Assembly (NCBI RefSeq): GCF_900113715.1
Contig: NZ_FOQK01000018.1
Coordinates: 1 to 64,000 of the forward strand
Length of the DNA: 64,000 bases
DNA from: Pseudoselenomonas ruminantium
GTDB lineage: Bacteria > Bacillota > Negativicutes > Selenomonadales > Selenomonadaceae
Direction: 5' to 3'
Each line of letters starts with the position of its first letter. Positions within the stretch are counted from its first letter, which is position 1. A program made the position numbers and the translations under genes. The notes beneath the pieces were generated by a model. That model was given only the letters and a program-made list of their open reading frames with translations. It did not search any database and was not told the DNA's origin. Shown here piece by piece: positions 38,501 through 43,136 of the stretch.

Positions 38501-39009
38501 TCTACGTAGGAAGCTTGCGCTCCAGCAAGGGAACGCATATGGAAAGTCTCTGGTCAAATCGTGGATACGTTCATGTGGCTGAAGGTGATATTGCTCTTGA
38601 TGATGTACTGGCTGTGGACAAGATTCATCTGGAAAATGAAAAGACAGATCTGGCGGTCTATGGCCGCACGCCTACCAGAGATGGTGAACAGCTGGTTTAC
38701 TGGAACAACCTGGAGATGGCTTATAGCAAAGAGAGAGCTTTCCAGCTTTATGCGGACGGAATGCTCAGAACAAGGAAAGCTGTTCTGGTTGATGCTGGCA
38801 GGAATTACCGAAAACTTTATGGCGATAACCTCAGTGTAATGGACATGATGCGGGAACGCGAGACTCATGTACATGGCGCATTTACGTTTGACAGCACTTT
38901 GCTGACTGCTCCAGCCAAGGCGATGAAGGAAGTGTTCTTTGACATGTCACCCGTAGAAACTGATTTCCAGCAGAAACGGGCTGCTGATGAGGAAATTGTG
39001 GTAGACTAA
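20575..39009 (+). CDS. Giant TpsA filamentous adhesin (LktA/FhaB type, 6144 aa)
   Basis: Start set at ATG 20575; a GTG three codons earlier shares the same GAGAAAGTGGG leader. Residues 1-65 form an extended signal sequence: about 40 basic residues, then LLASLSMAAGIFAYPYGLSEA. Residues about 66-260 are the TPS secretion domain recognised by TpsB, with SPNGIAVGATGVINAG near 150 in place of the usual NPNG motif. Most of the rest is beta-helix made of short G/N/D/V/T repeats. Two charged, disordered linkers lie at about 606-692 and 1109-1206, and helical insertions at about 3411-3492 and 4356-4536. From about 5436 to 5893 regular repeats of about 20 residues with a GDI.IG core occur. I see no cysteine. 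The protein is probably a surface adhesin or leukotoxin-like fibre. Confidence 0.92.
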   Translation: MTYGYKVKKTGSDWQLYDETATKWMPRRERRKATAKARQREQQRLLASLSMAAGIFAYPYGLSEAAIVDSEDKTLSASGKVYNINPQHESGDFAYNRFKTFNLEQGYIANLKFGSASMLANLVRDRITINGIVNAVRNNNIDGHLLFLSPNGIAVGATGVINAGQFTGVVPAQTDFDKLYNSANPAVDITKTAIEKLRDGSFAKGGTIDISGQINTHSGVILGAGIINLKDGAKIDSTKNLNFTNLVNINGGASAGLGSLTAVAGSGGDIILKAKQESVVKDTNEANPIRWSDRSTDITAAINIGKDEIAKGVAVASSDGAVRLTAESSSTYEDSTPMTLTDTLKGIVLGDDSKMLNGLTDKLAGKEAGANKYLFVNYSSKKNKASVNIGENSAITGKNIDIAATSKVEIKQTITVPAGENKKDSEGNTVPNGAKAVAAVAVSRVYNTADVVIDGNLTAKNADTDGNAIKIAANADTKAAISATGKGSDANAVAVGVAVLTGDTKSKVAVNAPANAEALSAKKGKASIEAITNSDVNINVGAEGNTSYVVSSVGVANYDTSADVTMDRSLTAGAVNIKAENGVTGLKMTVDNTVKAPSEGNKGKDTAVASDKDKQDDEAAATAEKNKPDSEKSEDEKKSEKKSGDPAKVIKDASVDPAKDEKTKDAAGTDGKGGVKDVKDKLEGTNEGGNNAAKTSAFGLGASVGVVANQNDVNVTLGKNAVITAAKQDGAATADGSVNVAAKTLLTASTGKEDSLQFTVKNAQANSAKVEIGAAVLVSNVKNNAKILLDNEGDKSAQIKGSGTVKLDAQAGMGKYKKTEDKVETSVLSYTVNTEGAADKDRSATAILEGSVGINTQKNDAVVLLGQKSKIEGTEVSLSADAVTNVKGSYGAKEENSKVGIGATVGLQNIRGNSLLMAGKGVEITGTKSVSMTADNSFDAKNEVKNAGKGDSLGIAGMVALSYGDSNSILSLDDEVKVKAPEGVNMTATNATSVDNSARSESEGKESSKAFGIGVGIINYDVNNIVLVSDNGKGILAPSGSTTDAEKAAQKIYQDAALAQNIAGETFTAKLGQKTAANAEKGNIVTDSLTASAITTGSLQNDAKAKVVSKTAEDKSENANSRKDSEKWTQWSKKGKEGADDAKKNTEQLEQDKVEAQNESPAPPAAGAETPKNNASQAAGEASKAANPDETPKDEGSAPAAGSSASAGASIGIEGSAALTFLGGRTDAILNHVTVKNETAEQAIAAVDTVKLSAMDILNTMTTGGTDIKNSVKSGNSATKVGIGGTFAMNSANRDVDSILRNSELQQVKSVANSASKVGIELAAGMGVTASKGNGTNVSGAGVVYYNKAKQDIHALMIDNTITAAENSTILNNAGSTDFQIAGGLAANSASGQGTNVGVGGAVAISNLENNMSSGIIGGTYANKFQSVDVTAQKGTTQINGALAATFAGGKSGYGFEGAFAYGNVKNTTRAYISGAAGEGLKAETVNVKAGEIPLPDAEDSQAKKNKDLLTEKGIDTTGKQYLDENAVTSNLDAKATGTDAGNAANEAAQDENDAKAELGQNKNLIISAAVAGGWNGKAGVGAGISYNYVKNDIAADIKDSVIHAGNLSGEAASDSVIVSVGAGVAIGGKSFNGAGSGSWNDLKNDTKVTFANNTITGKTITEKAANSASIINVAGEVAGGQGSALGLSLAYNSLNNTTGTYLQGNAITLDKEVDNAIILEASNTGKALAVAAGVQVSATSSGLVGASGTVAINKGTNSTESVIDGKKEGNTFTNTKLDNVKNLSVKATDVTKKTTVAGGVSAGGTKVGIGGSVAYTAIGNSDNKEKLRAEINHADITTSVDGNIQVSAADSKTDGANLDKSRITTVGAGIGVAWGKNLLNLQGAAAVSDLYKDTHAAINNTNINPQNSDAHPEIRVEADSKGKINTVGAVGDINVTGTVTGAAGIAINRLNQDITAEMATDTGKITTVNAGLTQVRATGDSDIHSVGVGGAVSVAGQVAVAGSGSYNYQGNNVNALVKNQKLAANSSVGVVARSDDRIYNFAGGFSIGINSKAAIGAAVSINKITGNTNALVQGGSITAANTGSIKVTRPQDGKLFTTDTLALTTDSDKLSASREEKDKTGIVVDSSATHTLISQMASGGVAASSSVGVGLAGTVNLNTVKGDTAAKIENTAINANVEDSNDLSDVNVNALDYTNFGTFTGTPSVGAAATAGVSVGVSATWETFDRKTTAALSSASAADRKTVKAKDLTVNAVTKHGSSNLSFAAAVGAAATAGVASGDSIVRRNNTSETTALLKNTNVTFAGKADILAQHLANSRSKNISVSASGGYAAVAAGAGVSVMDDSSKVKADVADSDLKETQKATGDSDKKTISVQAKNENNWNNTLVTASAAIGIGAALAGNVGINNTTSETAATVSGNSHLQATEVSVKAEDKLTADATGGVGAAGLAGVGVSVALNNINSSVSANVTGGTVEASKDVQVSAEEVRKFASSVTGVAAGGLGVGVNVAVTSVNKGITDAQLSNTSDENGNSTNTDKITKDEINMHLKKVNDAKGAVGVDNGRFFGLSAEGREALADAKNVTVSLATPDNKKQGVHTTVQETTLTADGDVKVLAQEKNDISAQNTTVTVGGSAVGVTDAIIHTNYDTDVTINDASIMGKNVAIEAKQGQTDKGADITVTAVSVGAGLGVGVGYAGIVNKGATDINIAGSTITGKENVNVNALDESKSKTQITNVGVSALNVTTTFASVENGDNVGVTLGGTNNISAANNIVIDAKKANALEAHTQGVGVGGVNVAVNHATIEDKGTAAAKIKGTDGTFSGSSFHLGATNDTTAKLSAGNVAVSVLGVSRMRGKGVMDMGAVADVAGGRFNAKNVEFTSLLGNANGRTLEGNVKGHNISAVAVAPDAVVLNTTVNGTVKVANSTFAENTDLLLSNAAYVDRKAYIYDVTAGAVAVGNTSADISGTETLTSTLAGKNTVTKLNSLQVKTRGENTGKAFADAGGGGALGYVGAHVSNKSTNKVKSIIGGKWDIAENAYILATQNDETSLTASEGHGGVIGVGGTSVDNVLDTATNAIVENNTEITANRMYVSTTNVITTGAYDDTNGNGVKDVQAYTLKDHFGGVISGNRLRSLLDITEKGTVTIGKGAKITTDNLQEFVASSQNDLVNHAQAKGGGGVVATDAVTENKLTISNTVDVQSGVALSNEKAASTEDILLAAYDNQNLNSHVDATVLAGVVSPLVAKNLTTMNRTSEVKVAGIIESGNNVGLYAGANRDGVLSNLKVDLKAGAYNYSAIPITSPTVDYTIKADKGMVNVSGTVRSTRDINATASGGREDIVTDESKWAWVSGGTGINKKFLSSNATTGSESSAEMRKSTVNVTGALIAGTANPINVTIGGSVAEGLTIMADDNKANDRVKNGITQGTFDYANTLGARLAELNKLISAYDGNNLNAEQMAAYINERNRIQDEMKRLGLVEKDAQGNVTSYVNSGRSVYYVEIPDIATSGGNINVKAEDFIGTGKLHANSAPSITITNASDAYLKLNNILMGEQGGSINYSGYGAYLQNTVIPPGTVEGNKKINEMNRNESGGSVANFSEIYGRTDGTAAGLLVQNTKTFSGGKDSTINLTDEKKQQMIQEVNNDKDLSAEAKADLIEQINNNSSITYTALTDMEINGKISNFYGNVTISNASGDIRISGGTQARPTGVFGNTVKLIAGNGTIAQDYKEGIVNINGDPEKYLVDYANTMKNNLGLSTTDTDTKNATIDYQRSSSSPEATGYIAGRDIYVSAANINVNGLIQSGYKTYQATVRQTDLDAAKEKSRDRAAIVQNRTMFKVNDGGAKWNDTEKVFYYEAQVYWDPATNKLVVEDIDTQGGKVYLTGKIASTGDGRILAADGAAEITVENQTALDMNVGNVLNNQREGIITIADTAKDTWNEYKRGQTRTITGYAQYLLDHRNDNDLYASAQVQANNGLSVGTPITYNVKENQTYSWVNGNSVETTRTYEHYVRKGMWGAIETVNEDGLKAWEQNSKPIDTNEGKKLGLPEGAVINQGSSSVPENGKLQLDGSTQVLSSTIFDRTHETWSSGFLGWFKHSRDRWKNGTSTIQLYNYTINASQPINIGLIGAETGKIDIKSTNTNGGSINLTGNVANSQAAATLSVNSAAGGIAQFGNTTLKSEIVNLTAKDDIQNIHIASLGQDGNSATDNIQLTAISTNAGDIDITATGGIKNNQSLPGNVQIIALKSQKGDSFHNDAALGDVTLNATGTITQIDSSTTIEGRGINLTSKNGGIGTASQAINLAASDLAYATDRYGAQVNADAKENIYLTEVAAGGSMRVGKIESREGDVTLTVASGGFIDGLPGDDKTGSKDAVDDMVHRWIDAGLIDGEKDASGNYTYEGAYIKGLKKNRDDYVADVTAAYAGKTQSDWQAEYARQKEAVAKVYNSADYKNYKAGKGAYAGLTETQMAAKLAADGHQNYITYGQYASADAYLQDTAAYKYSQYADANAYLAADTTYKDLVNKAANPTFEWTKDMMLYAVSEKLVNKDSGSSAQTERAANILGRNITLNAASGTVGSFDGTATRITVDELTGAGGTDKMKQLLNVSAADVTANRDADGNLLSFDIKGNMPLGVKASGMLNVTAGGSVSVAGRADAAGEHSAINVGSIAAGQNGNVRLHSDQGIYNAQTTDAANIIGKNLTLAGGKESIGTADKPLTVSLNGEQGELAEIRADKNIFIRNMNNDKFLRLGAMYAGDTLSLHSEKGFLMGSAGGNIADAYINAGKKLEFNTNATTGIVGEKDNAIRILNDRATVNIAAESAHIHGLGSLMLGIQNGTLTLGNIQTQGEFTAVSEGSLSVGREVEKDANGKVKKEAVAGAIAAGGDVTLAAKDSLELDGSVKAEGKKLTLKAANGAIMQTGKGAITAAEVKTFNGKSLLLENKDNAFASIEVDGIETTASVKPDIAGNVRIKDNADNLSVAIKRNVAGDISVGNLRANGTLANASDLTATGTIALGVQGTLSQAADTTIKAGKKVELTSAAADIQQAADAGIKAKAVTATSAKGVDLQGTGNAFQAIAVQGSQANKPIIGDVLVKVNTDDLELAVSSAVQGNIEVENRKANGSIEVLSALQAKNNADALPDKGNISLTAGADVHIHKDITTGQIMPAPDKTFVVDMLLSDKAAYNSLTITAGGVVQEANGVKIEAPVVDTYTGKGVSLESIKNRFAIFVANGVDGNTQNINGSVKAVTNYGTDGTHNGIYVAGVSVNTVRGDVDFINLAEHGDVRFLTDNEIQVLGGNNVQTAPGSLRLTADNDLTLLGDVYANKDIVLASTGEGSIYGIGKMDAGNDVFMLAKNAIYYIGTMTAGNNIDAEVWNATSVKDGSGIHIGTMAAMLDRPADKETGLKAGKNMNFIVKGNGDIDLDGKLVAEAGKVMANVSGQGHIAIGQTDEKNEKTIMAKEDIHLSTGKGDISIVKGIESTNESIKLETGRGNITVGRENVREEESLIANKSVSIGTNTGTITIQGHAITASGDISMKAGKDVYIQGIQNSNFIIKDDGMINSGGGINLYGRNGDIYITGKLNAKKGLSATITERGSVALGTDVNVTKDVNISTEKGTIDVGNTINSIEGTVNLTTGTGDIQIGKDITAEKAITISSHKGNVVIGNTETGDDGDVLVKNGDVSINTDKGNIEIAKTVTAQTGSIGIASRQGDILIGNNGPDVETVTAQENINISVDVGQVKVYGKTSTKTGDISMAAGANNYTPGAQNFIIEQNGLLESGRDIRLTGRNGDLHVTDAIQAKRNLYTQVHEQGSIFFDKTATLTGDVTVHTEKGQISIGGQVDANLVDLATGMGNIAVGGDIASDSIVSIQTNTGDINLQNIIAKDDIKVAAQNGNIHANNIISGKTTHVALGSGDLFLNLAEGKAVLLKMENNTEASKVNQILAVASGGTAPDVTLTGNFIQIGSLEAKDGDAAFELSAMGAGGKKLIAGNFYVGSLRSSKGTHMESLWSNRGYVHVAEGDIALDDVLAVDKIHLENEKTDLAVYGRTPTRDGEQLVYWNNLEMAYSKERAFQLYADGMLRTRKAVLVDAGRNYRKLYGDNLSVMDMMRERETHVHGAFTFDSTLLTAPAKAMKEVFFDMSPVETDFQQKRAADEEIVVD

Positions 39010-39033
39010 GAAGGGATTAGGAGGCTGAAACAG

Positions 39034-39459
39034 ATGAATAAGAAAGCAGCAGCATTTGAAGCGTATTTGAAGGAAAAAGATATCATGGTCTTTGCCGAGG
39101 AAGAATTGAAGGGGGACAGCCAGCATACTGTTGTGTTCCGCTCCCATATCACTACGGAAGGGCAGCAACTCCCGACGGTTGTAATCCTGGATGATTCTAT
39201 ATTCGCTTTAGTGCGGGTGCAGATTATGTCCCAAGCTTTATCGGAAGAGAATCAGTTGGAACTCTTAAAGATGGTTAATGAAGAATCAGCTGGTTACAAG
39301 CCGTTCAAATTGTATCTGAACAAAGAAGGAGACTTGTTGCTGGATGTATGCTTGACCATTGAAGACGAGCTGCATGGCGATAGTATTTATGCTATGTTTG
39401 CGTTGATCATTGATTATCTGAATTCGAATTATCGCAAATTCATGAAACGCATTTGGTAA
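39034..39459 (+). CDS. YbjN / secretion-chaperone-like protein (141 aa)
   Basis: It begins 24 bases after the adhesin stop codon, behind AGGAGG, and is almost certainly in the same transcript. The sequence has the YbjN-type alpha-beta-alpha pattern also seen in type III secretion chaperones: helix (AAAFEAYLKEKDI), strands (HTVVFRSHI, TVVILDDSIFALVRVQIM), helix (ENQLELLKMVNEES), strands (KPFKLYLNKEGDLLLDVCLTI) and a final helix (YAMFALIIDYLNSNYRKFM). It has no signal peptide and should be cytoplasmic. The context suggests it helps keep the 6144-residue TpsA unfolded or guides it for export; that is inference from position and fold. Confidence 0.75.
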   Translation: MNKKAAAFEAYLKEKDIMVFAEEELKGDSQHTVVFRSHITTEGQQLPTVVILDDSIFALVRVQIMSQALSEENQLELLKMVNEESAGYKPFKLYLNKEGDLLLDVCLTIEDELHGDSIYAMFALIIDYLNSNYRKFMKRIW

Positions 39460-39470
39460 CGGCCGATACC

Positions 39471-39522
39471 AAAAGACGTGTTGCCCCTATGACGGTAAAA
39501 GTCAGGGGGCAACACGTCTTTT
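39471..39522. terminator. Bidirectional terminator closing the secretion locus
   Basis: AAAAGACGTGTTGCCCC (39471-39487) and GGGGCAACACGTCTTTT (39506-39522) pair perfectly over 17 bp, with A and T tracts at the two ends. It serves the secretion locus on plus and the permease gene on minus. Confidence 0.92.
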
Positions 39523-39525
39523 CTG

Positions 39526-40296
39526 TTAGTGAAAGAGTATCATAGTAATGCCGCCGATAGTTGGCAGGGCGACGATGGCGGCTTTGAGGAGGGGGAGTGG
39601 TGCAAGGTGTGTGCCTTTGGCGCCGAACCAGGCACCAAGCATCAGACCGGCTAGTGTCTGGATGAAAATCATGAAGTCGAGGCGGTCGTTGAACAGGTAG
39701 CCAAGTCCGCCGGCGGCGGAGATCGGCAGGATGATCATCATGCAGGTGCCGATGGTCTGCAGCAGGGGCACGCCGAAGATGACCATGAGGGCCAGCTGGA
39801 TATAGGCGGCTGCACCGATGCCGAAGGCACCGGAGAGAAAGCCTGTGATGATGCCTGTGATAAGGCCGTAGATCCAGAGCTTGTGACCGGTCAGGAGCTC
39901 GCTGCGCATCGGTGTATGGGCTGCAAGCCATTTGTCATGGTAGAGCTTGATATAGAGGATGATGGCGCTGGAAAACAGCATGAGGCCTGTAATCTCGCTG
40001 AGGAAATCAGCGGGCATCTTATTGGAGACGTTGGCGCCGATAAAAGCGCCGCTGATGCCGCCAAGGCCGATGATGGCACCGGTCTTGACGATGACTTCCT
40101 TCTGCCGGAAGTGGCTGATGGTGCCTGAGAGCATCGTGAAGACCATCGAGGCCAGTGCGACGGCCAGTGCCGTGTGGATCGGGACATGGAAGCCGACGGT
40201 CAGCAGCGTGATGGTGACGCCGGCACCGCCAGCGCCGACGAAACCGATGACAGCACCGAGCAGCAGCATGGAGAAAAATAACATGGATGGAGTCAC
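39526..40296 (-). CDS. TSUP (TauE/SafE) family anion permease
   Basis: 256 residues and about eight membrane helices in two similar halves. The halves each carry the family Gly-rich signature: GFVGAGGAGVT near the N-terminus and GFLSGAFGIGAA near the middle. Family members move sulfite, sulfoacetate or other small organosulfur anions; the substrate here is unknown. The start is unsure: GTG at 40296 has AAAGG very close, and ATG at 40284 is further from it. It ends 4 bp from the shared terminator and stands alone. Confidence 0.85.
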   Translation of the reverse strand: MTPSMLFFSMLLLGAVIGFVGAGGAGVTITLLTVGFHVPIHTALAVALASMVFTMLSGTISHFRQKEVIVKTGAIIGLGGISGAFIGANVSNKMPADFLSEITGLMLFSSAIILYIKLYHDKWLAAHTPMRSELLTGHKLWIYGLITGIITGFLSGAFGIGAAAYIQLALMVIFGVPLLQTIGTCMMIILPISAAGGLGYLFNDRLDFMIFIQTLAGLMLGAWFGAKGTHLAPLPLLKAAIVALPTIGGITMILFH

Positions 40297-40381
40297 AGCC
40301 TTTCTATAAGGGTACAGTATTACACTTCATTATAAGAGCTGGGGATGAAATGTCAAATCCGTGGGCTGCTGCTGCATGCAA

Positions 40382-40410
40382 CAAAAAAGCCAGGATATAT
40401 ATCCTGGCTT
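40382..40410 (-). terminator. Terminator of the gltX-tRNA-Glu unit
   Basis: On the minus strand AAGCCAGGATA and TATCCTGGCTT form a perfect palindrome that ends in six T. It lies 10 bases beyond the last tRNA-Glu. Confidence 0.88.
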
Positions 40411-40419
40411 GTGATTTCC

Positions 40420-40494
40420 TGGTGACACCTATGGGATTCGAACCCATGAACCCGGCGTGAGAGGCCGGTGTCTTAACCACTTGACGAAGGTGCC
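40420..40494 (-). tRNA. tRNA-Glu(CTC), copy 1 (distal)
   Basis: 75 nt with encoded CCA. The anticodon stem CCGGC/GCCGG encloses loop CTCTCAC, giving anticodon CTC. Acceptor stem GGCACCT/AGGTGTC pairs with one G-U. Confidence 0.93.
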
Positions 40495-40498
40495 GATT

Positions 40499-40573
40499 TG
40501 GTGACCCCTATGGGATTCGAACCCATGAACCCGGCGTGAGAGGCCGGTGTCTTAACCACTTGACGAAGGTGCC
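40499..40573 (-). tRNA. tRNA-Glu(CTC), copy 2 with an acceptor mismatch
   Basis: Same body as copies 1 and 3, anticodon CTC, encoded CCA. The acceptor arms are GGCACCT and AGGGGTC, so A4 faces G69. One unpaired position could weaken the stem and mark a drifting copy. Confidence 0.88.
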
Positions 40574-40577
40574 GATT

Positions 40578-40652
40578 TGGTGACGCCTATGGGATTCGAA
40601 CCCATGAACCCGGCGTGAGAGGCCGGTGTCTTAACCACTTGACGAAGGCGCC
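40578..40652 (-). tRNA. tRNA-Glu(CTC), copy 3 (next to gltX)
   Basis: Same fold and anticodon; acceptor GGCGCCT/AGGCGTC pairs fully. Its mature 5' end is 24 bases after the gltX stop codon. Confidence 0.93.
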
Positions 40653-40676
40653 ACGTAACAGACATGATTTATTATA

Positions 40677-42137
40677 TTACATGTTTTGCAAATTTGCAAG
40701 GCTTTTTTTCAATCTTTCTAAAGAAATTTTCTTGCCCAGCAAAGAAAGCAGCTCGGTAGCGCCACCTGGCGTTACTTTCTGGCCAGCGACGGCAATGCGC
40801 AGCACCCACATCACAAGGCCTTTCTTGAGTTCGTTCTCCTCGATGAAGGCTTCGAGTTTTGCGTAGAGGTTGTCGTTGTTCCAGTCTGCTTCGTCCACCT
40901 TCTCGATGAGTCCGATGAGCGTCGGCAGCAATTCGGCAGCTTTTTCTACCGTTACCTTGTTGCGCTTGTTGACATAGAGCTCAGCATCAAAGGCCGGCAT
41001 ATCGATGAGGAAGCTGATCTCGCCAGCAATCTCGCCAAAGCGCGTGAGGCGCGTCTTGAGGAGGGCAGCGAGGTCATCCCAGTTGGCTGCAAGGTTTTCC
41101 GGCAGCTCGCCAGCAAATTTGCGGGCCATACCAGCAAAGGTTTTGTCGTCCATGGCTTTGAAGTATTCGCCGTTGATCCAGCCGAGCTTGTCGTAGTCAA
41201 AGACTGCTGGCGACTTGGAAAGACCGTCGAGGCTGAAATGCTCGATGAGTTCGTCCATCGAGAAGATTTCCTGGTTGGTCGTCTTCGGGTTCCAGCCGAG
41301 CAGGGCCACGTAGTTGACGATGGCTTCCGGCAGGTAGCCCATGTTGACGAGGTCGTCGAAGGACGTAGCACCATGACGTTTCGAGAGCTTGGAGACGGAG
41401 CCGTCTTCGTTCTTGCCCATGACCGGTGCGAGGTGGATGAACGTCGGGACTTCCCAGCCGTAAGCTTGATAGAGCAGGTTGTACTTCGGCGTGGAGGTGA
41501 TGAACTCAGCGCCGCGCATGATGTGAGTGATGCCCATCAGATGGTCGTCGATGACGTTGGCGAAGTTGTACGTCGGCATGCCGTCGCGTTTGAGGAGAAC
41601 CTGATCTTCCAGCTCTTCGTTCGGGATCGTGATGTTGCCATGCAGTACGTCGAAGAAGGTCGTCTCGCCCGTCAGCGGCATTTTCTGGCGGATGACATAG
41701 GGATCGCCATTTTTGAGATGCTCGTCGATGACCTCCTGCGGCAGGTCGCGGCAGGTGCGGTCATAGCCGCCGAACTGGCCGACGGAGTGATCCTCGTTTG
41801 GATCGCAGAAGCAGTAGTAAGCGTGGCCGCTCTTGACGAGCTCTTCGGCGTATTTCTTGTAGATGTCCATGCGCTCGCTCTGGATGTAGGGGCCGCAGTC
41901 GCCGCCGATGTCCGGGCCTTCGTCTGGGACGATCTTGGCGAGCTCGAGCGTGCGGTTGATGAAGTCGACAGCATCTGCGACATAGCGCGTGCGGTCGGTA
42001 TCCTCGATGCGCAGGATGAAGTCACCCTTCTGTGCCTTGGCGTAGAGGTAGCCATAAAGCGCGGTGCGCAGGTTGCCGATGTGCATGTAACCCGTCGGGC
42101 TCGGGGCAAAACGGGTGCGGACTCTCTGTTCAGTCAA
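40677..42137 (-). CDS. gltX: Glutamyl-tRNA synthetase GltX
   Basis: 486 residues, normal size. It opens with RFAPSPTGYMHIGN (the HIGH motif) and has the KMSKS equivalent as KLSKRHG. The zinc-like insertion carries CFCDPNED and a later Cys (TCRD). The enzyme charges tRNA-Glu, and in bacteria without glutaminyl-tRNA synthetase also tRNA-Gln. AGGAGG precedes the ATG. Three tRNA-Glu genes follow at once on the same strand with one terminator after them, so enzyme and substrate tRNA are probably made from one transcript. Confidence 0.95.
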   Translation of the reverse strand: MTEQRVRTRFAPSPTGYMHIGNLRTALYGYLYAKAQKGDFILRIEDTDRTRYVADAVDFINRTLELAKIVPDEGPDIGGDCGPYIQSERMDIYKKYAEELVKSGHAYYCFCDPNEDHSVGQFGGYDRTCRDLPQEVIDEHLKNGDPYVIRQKMPLTGETTFFDVLHGNITIPNEELEDQVLLKRDGMPTYNFANVIDDHLMGITHIMRGAEFITSTPKYNLLYQAYGWEVPTFIHLAPVMGKNEDGSVSKLSKRHGATSFDDLVNMGYLPEAIVNYVALLGWNPKTTNQEIFSMDELIEHFSLDGLSKSPAVFDYDKLGWINGEYFKAMDDKTFAGMARKFAGELPENLAANWDDLAALLKTRLTRFGEIAGEISFLIDMPAFDAELYVNKRNKVTVEKAAELLPTLIGLIEKVDEADWNNDNLYAKLEAFIEENELKKGLVMWVLRIAVAGQKVTPGGATELLSLLGKKISLERLKKSLANLQNM

Positions 42138-42220
42138 TGTTGTTTCCTCCTATTTATACAATCCTGTATTGCGTCGAAATTTCTTCTATGAGTATACTAC
42201 AAACCCGTGAGACGGGCAAA

Positions 42221-42256
42221 CAAAAACCTTCTCCGCGGCGTTGCCAGGGAGAAGGC
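42221..42256 (-). terminator. Terminator after dhaL
   Basis: On the minus strand GCCTTCTCC pairs with GGAGAAGGT and runs into TTTTTG. Confidence 0.75.
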
Positions 42257-42266
42257 TGGTTCGTGC

Positions 42267-42890
42267 TTAGTTTTTCAGGAACTGATACAGGGCACGGTAC
42301 ATGATCATGGAGCTTACAGCTCCCGGGTCTTCAAAGCCGATGCTGCGCTCGCCAACGAGGCTGGCACGGCCTTTGCGGGCAGCGATGGTCTTGGTGTAGT
42401 TGACGCCCTCGCAAGCGGCTTTGGAAGCCTCCTGCAGGACCTCGAACAGTGTCTTGCCCTGGGCGTTTTCCGGCAGGAAGCATTCATGGATCGGAATCAG
42501 CGTGTCGAGCATGGTCTTGTCGCCCTTTTCCGCCCGGCCGCGTTTCTGGATGGCTTCAATGGCTGCACGCAGAAGTTTTTCCATGCTGACGACATTCATA
42601 TGCGTGTCCTCGTCACAGGCTTCCCCGGCCCGGACGAAGCCTGCACCGTAGAGCGGGCCGGCAGCGCCGCCGACGTTGTGGATCAGCGCCTTGCCGATGG
42701 CCTGGAGAACCGGGCCGGGCTTGGAGGTGTCATCCATTTCTTCGACGACTTCCTGCGCGGCACGGAAGCCGCGGGCCATGTTCAAGCCGTGATCGCCATC
42801 GCCAGTCTTGGCATCAAGGTCCGTGAGGTAATCCTTCTGAGCGATGATAGCAGCGGCAACGGCATCCAATGCATCTTTGATTCTGGTCAT
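42267..42890 (-). CDS. dhaL: DhaL-type dihydroxyacetone kinase nucleotide-binding subunit
   Basis: 207 residues. The family signature DAKTGDGDHGLNM with three metal-binding Asp residues is intact, followed by GGAAGPLYGAGF and DTLIP. In PTS-type kinases DhaL holds ADP, is re-phosphorylated by DhaM, and transfers phosphate to dihydroxyacetone bound by DhaK. Neither dhaK nor dhaM is in the window: this copy has its own promoter and terminator and stands alone. It may serve partners coded elsewhere or another dihydroxyacetone-like substrate. AAAGGAG lies before the ATG. Confidence 0.88.
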   Translation of the reverse strand: MTRIKDALDAVAAAIIAQKDYLTDLDAKTGDGDHGLNMARGFRAAQEVVEEMDDTSKPGPVLQAIGKALIHNVGGAAGPLYGAGFVRAGEACDEDTHMNVVSMEKLLRAAIEAIQKRGRAEKGDKTMLDTLIPIHECFLPENAQGKTLFEVLQEASKAACEGVNYTKTIAARKGRASLVGERSIGFEDPGAVSSMIMYRALYQFLKN

Positions 42891-42985
42891 TCGAAAACTC
42901 CTTTATCGTAATCGGTTCATTTAAATAGTATGTATCTATTGTGTGGAGAACAATAGAATGTGAATTGGTAAATTTTCCTCATAAT

Positions 42986-43013
42986 ATTATAGCATGCGAT
43001 AGCTAAATCACAA
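42986..43013 (-). promoter_or_regulatory. dhaL promoter
   Basis: Minus strand TTGTGA (43008-43013), 16 bp, TATAAT (42986-42991). Confidence 0.7.
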
Positions 43014-43107
43014 GTGTGAATTGACAGAAATATGGGATAAGAGTTACAGCTTTACAATCTGTTGGTGTGTAAACTTTGTTCGTACTATGAAATTCCGGTA
43101 AAATTAT

Positions 43108-43136
43108 TTGCCTATTTCGGAGGAGAAAAGTATAAT
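43108..43136 (+). promoter_or_regulatory. LysR gene promoter
   Basis: TTGCCT (43108-43113), 17 bp, TATAAT (43131-43136). The repeated AGTATACC just downstream could let the regulator block its own transcription. Confidence 0.75.
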
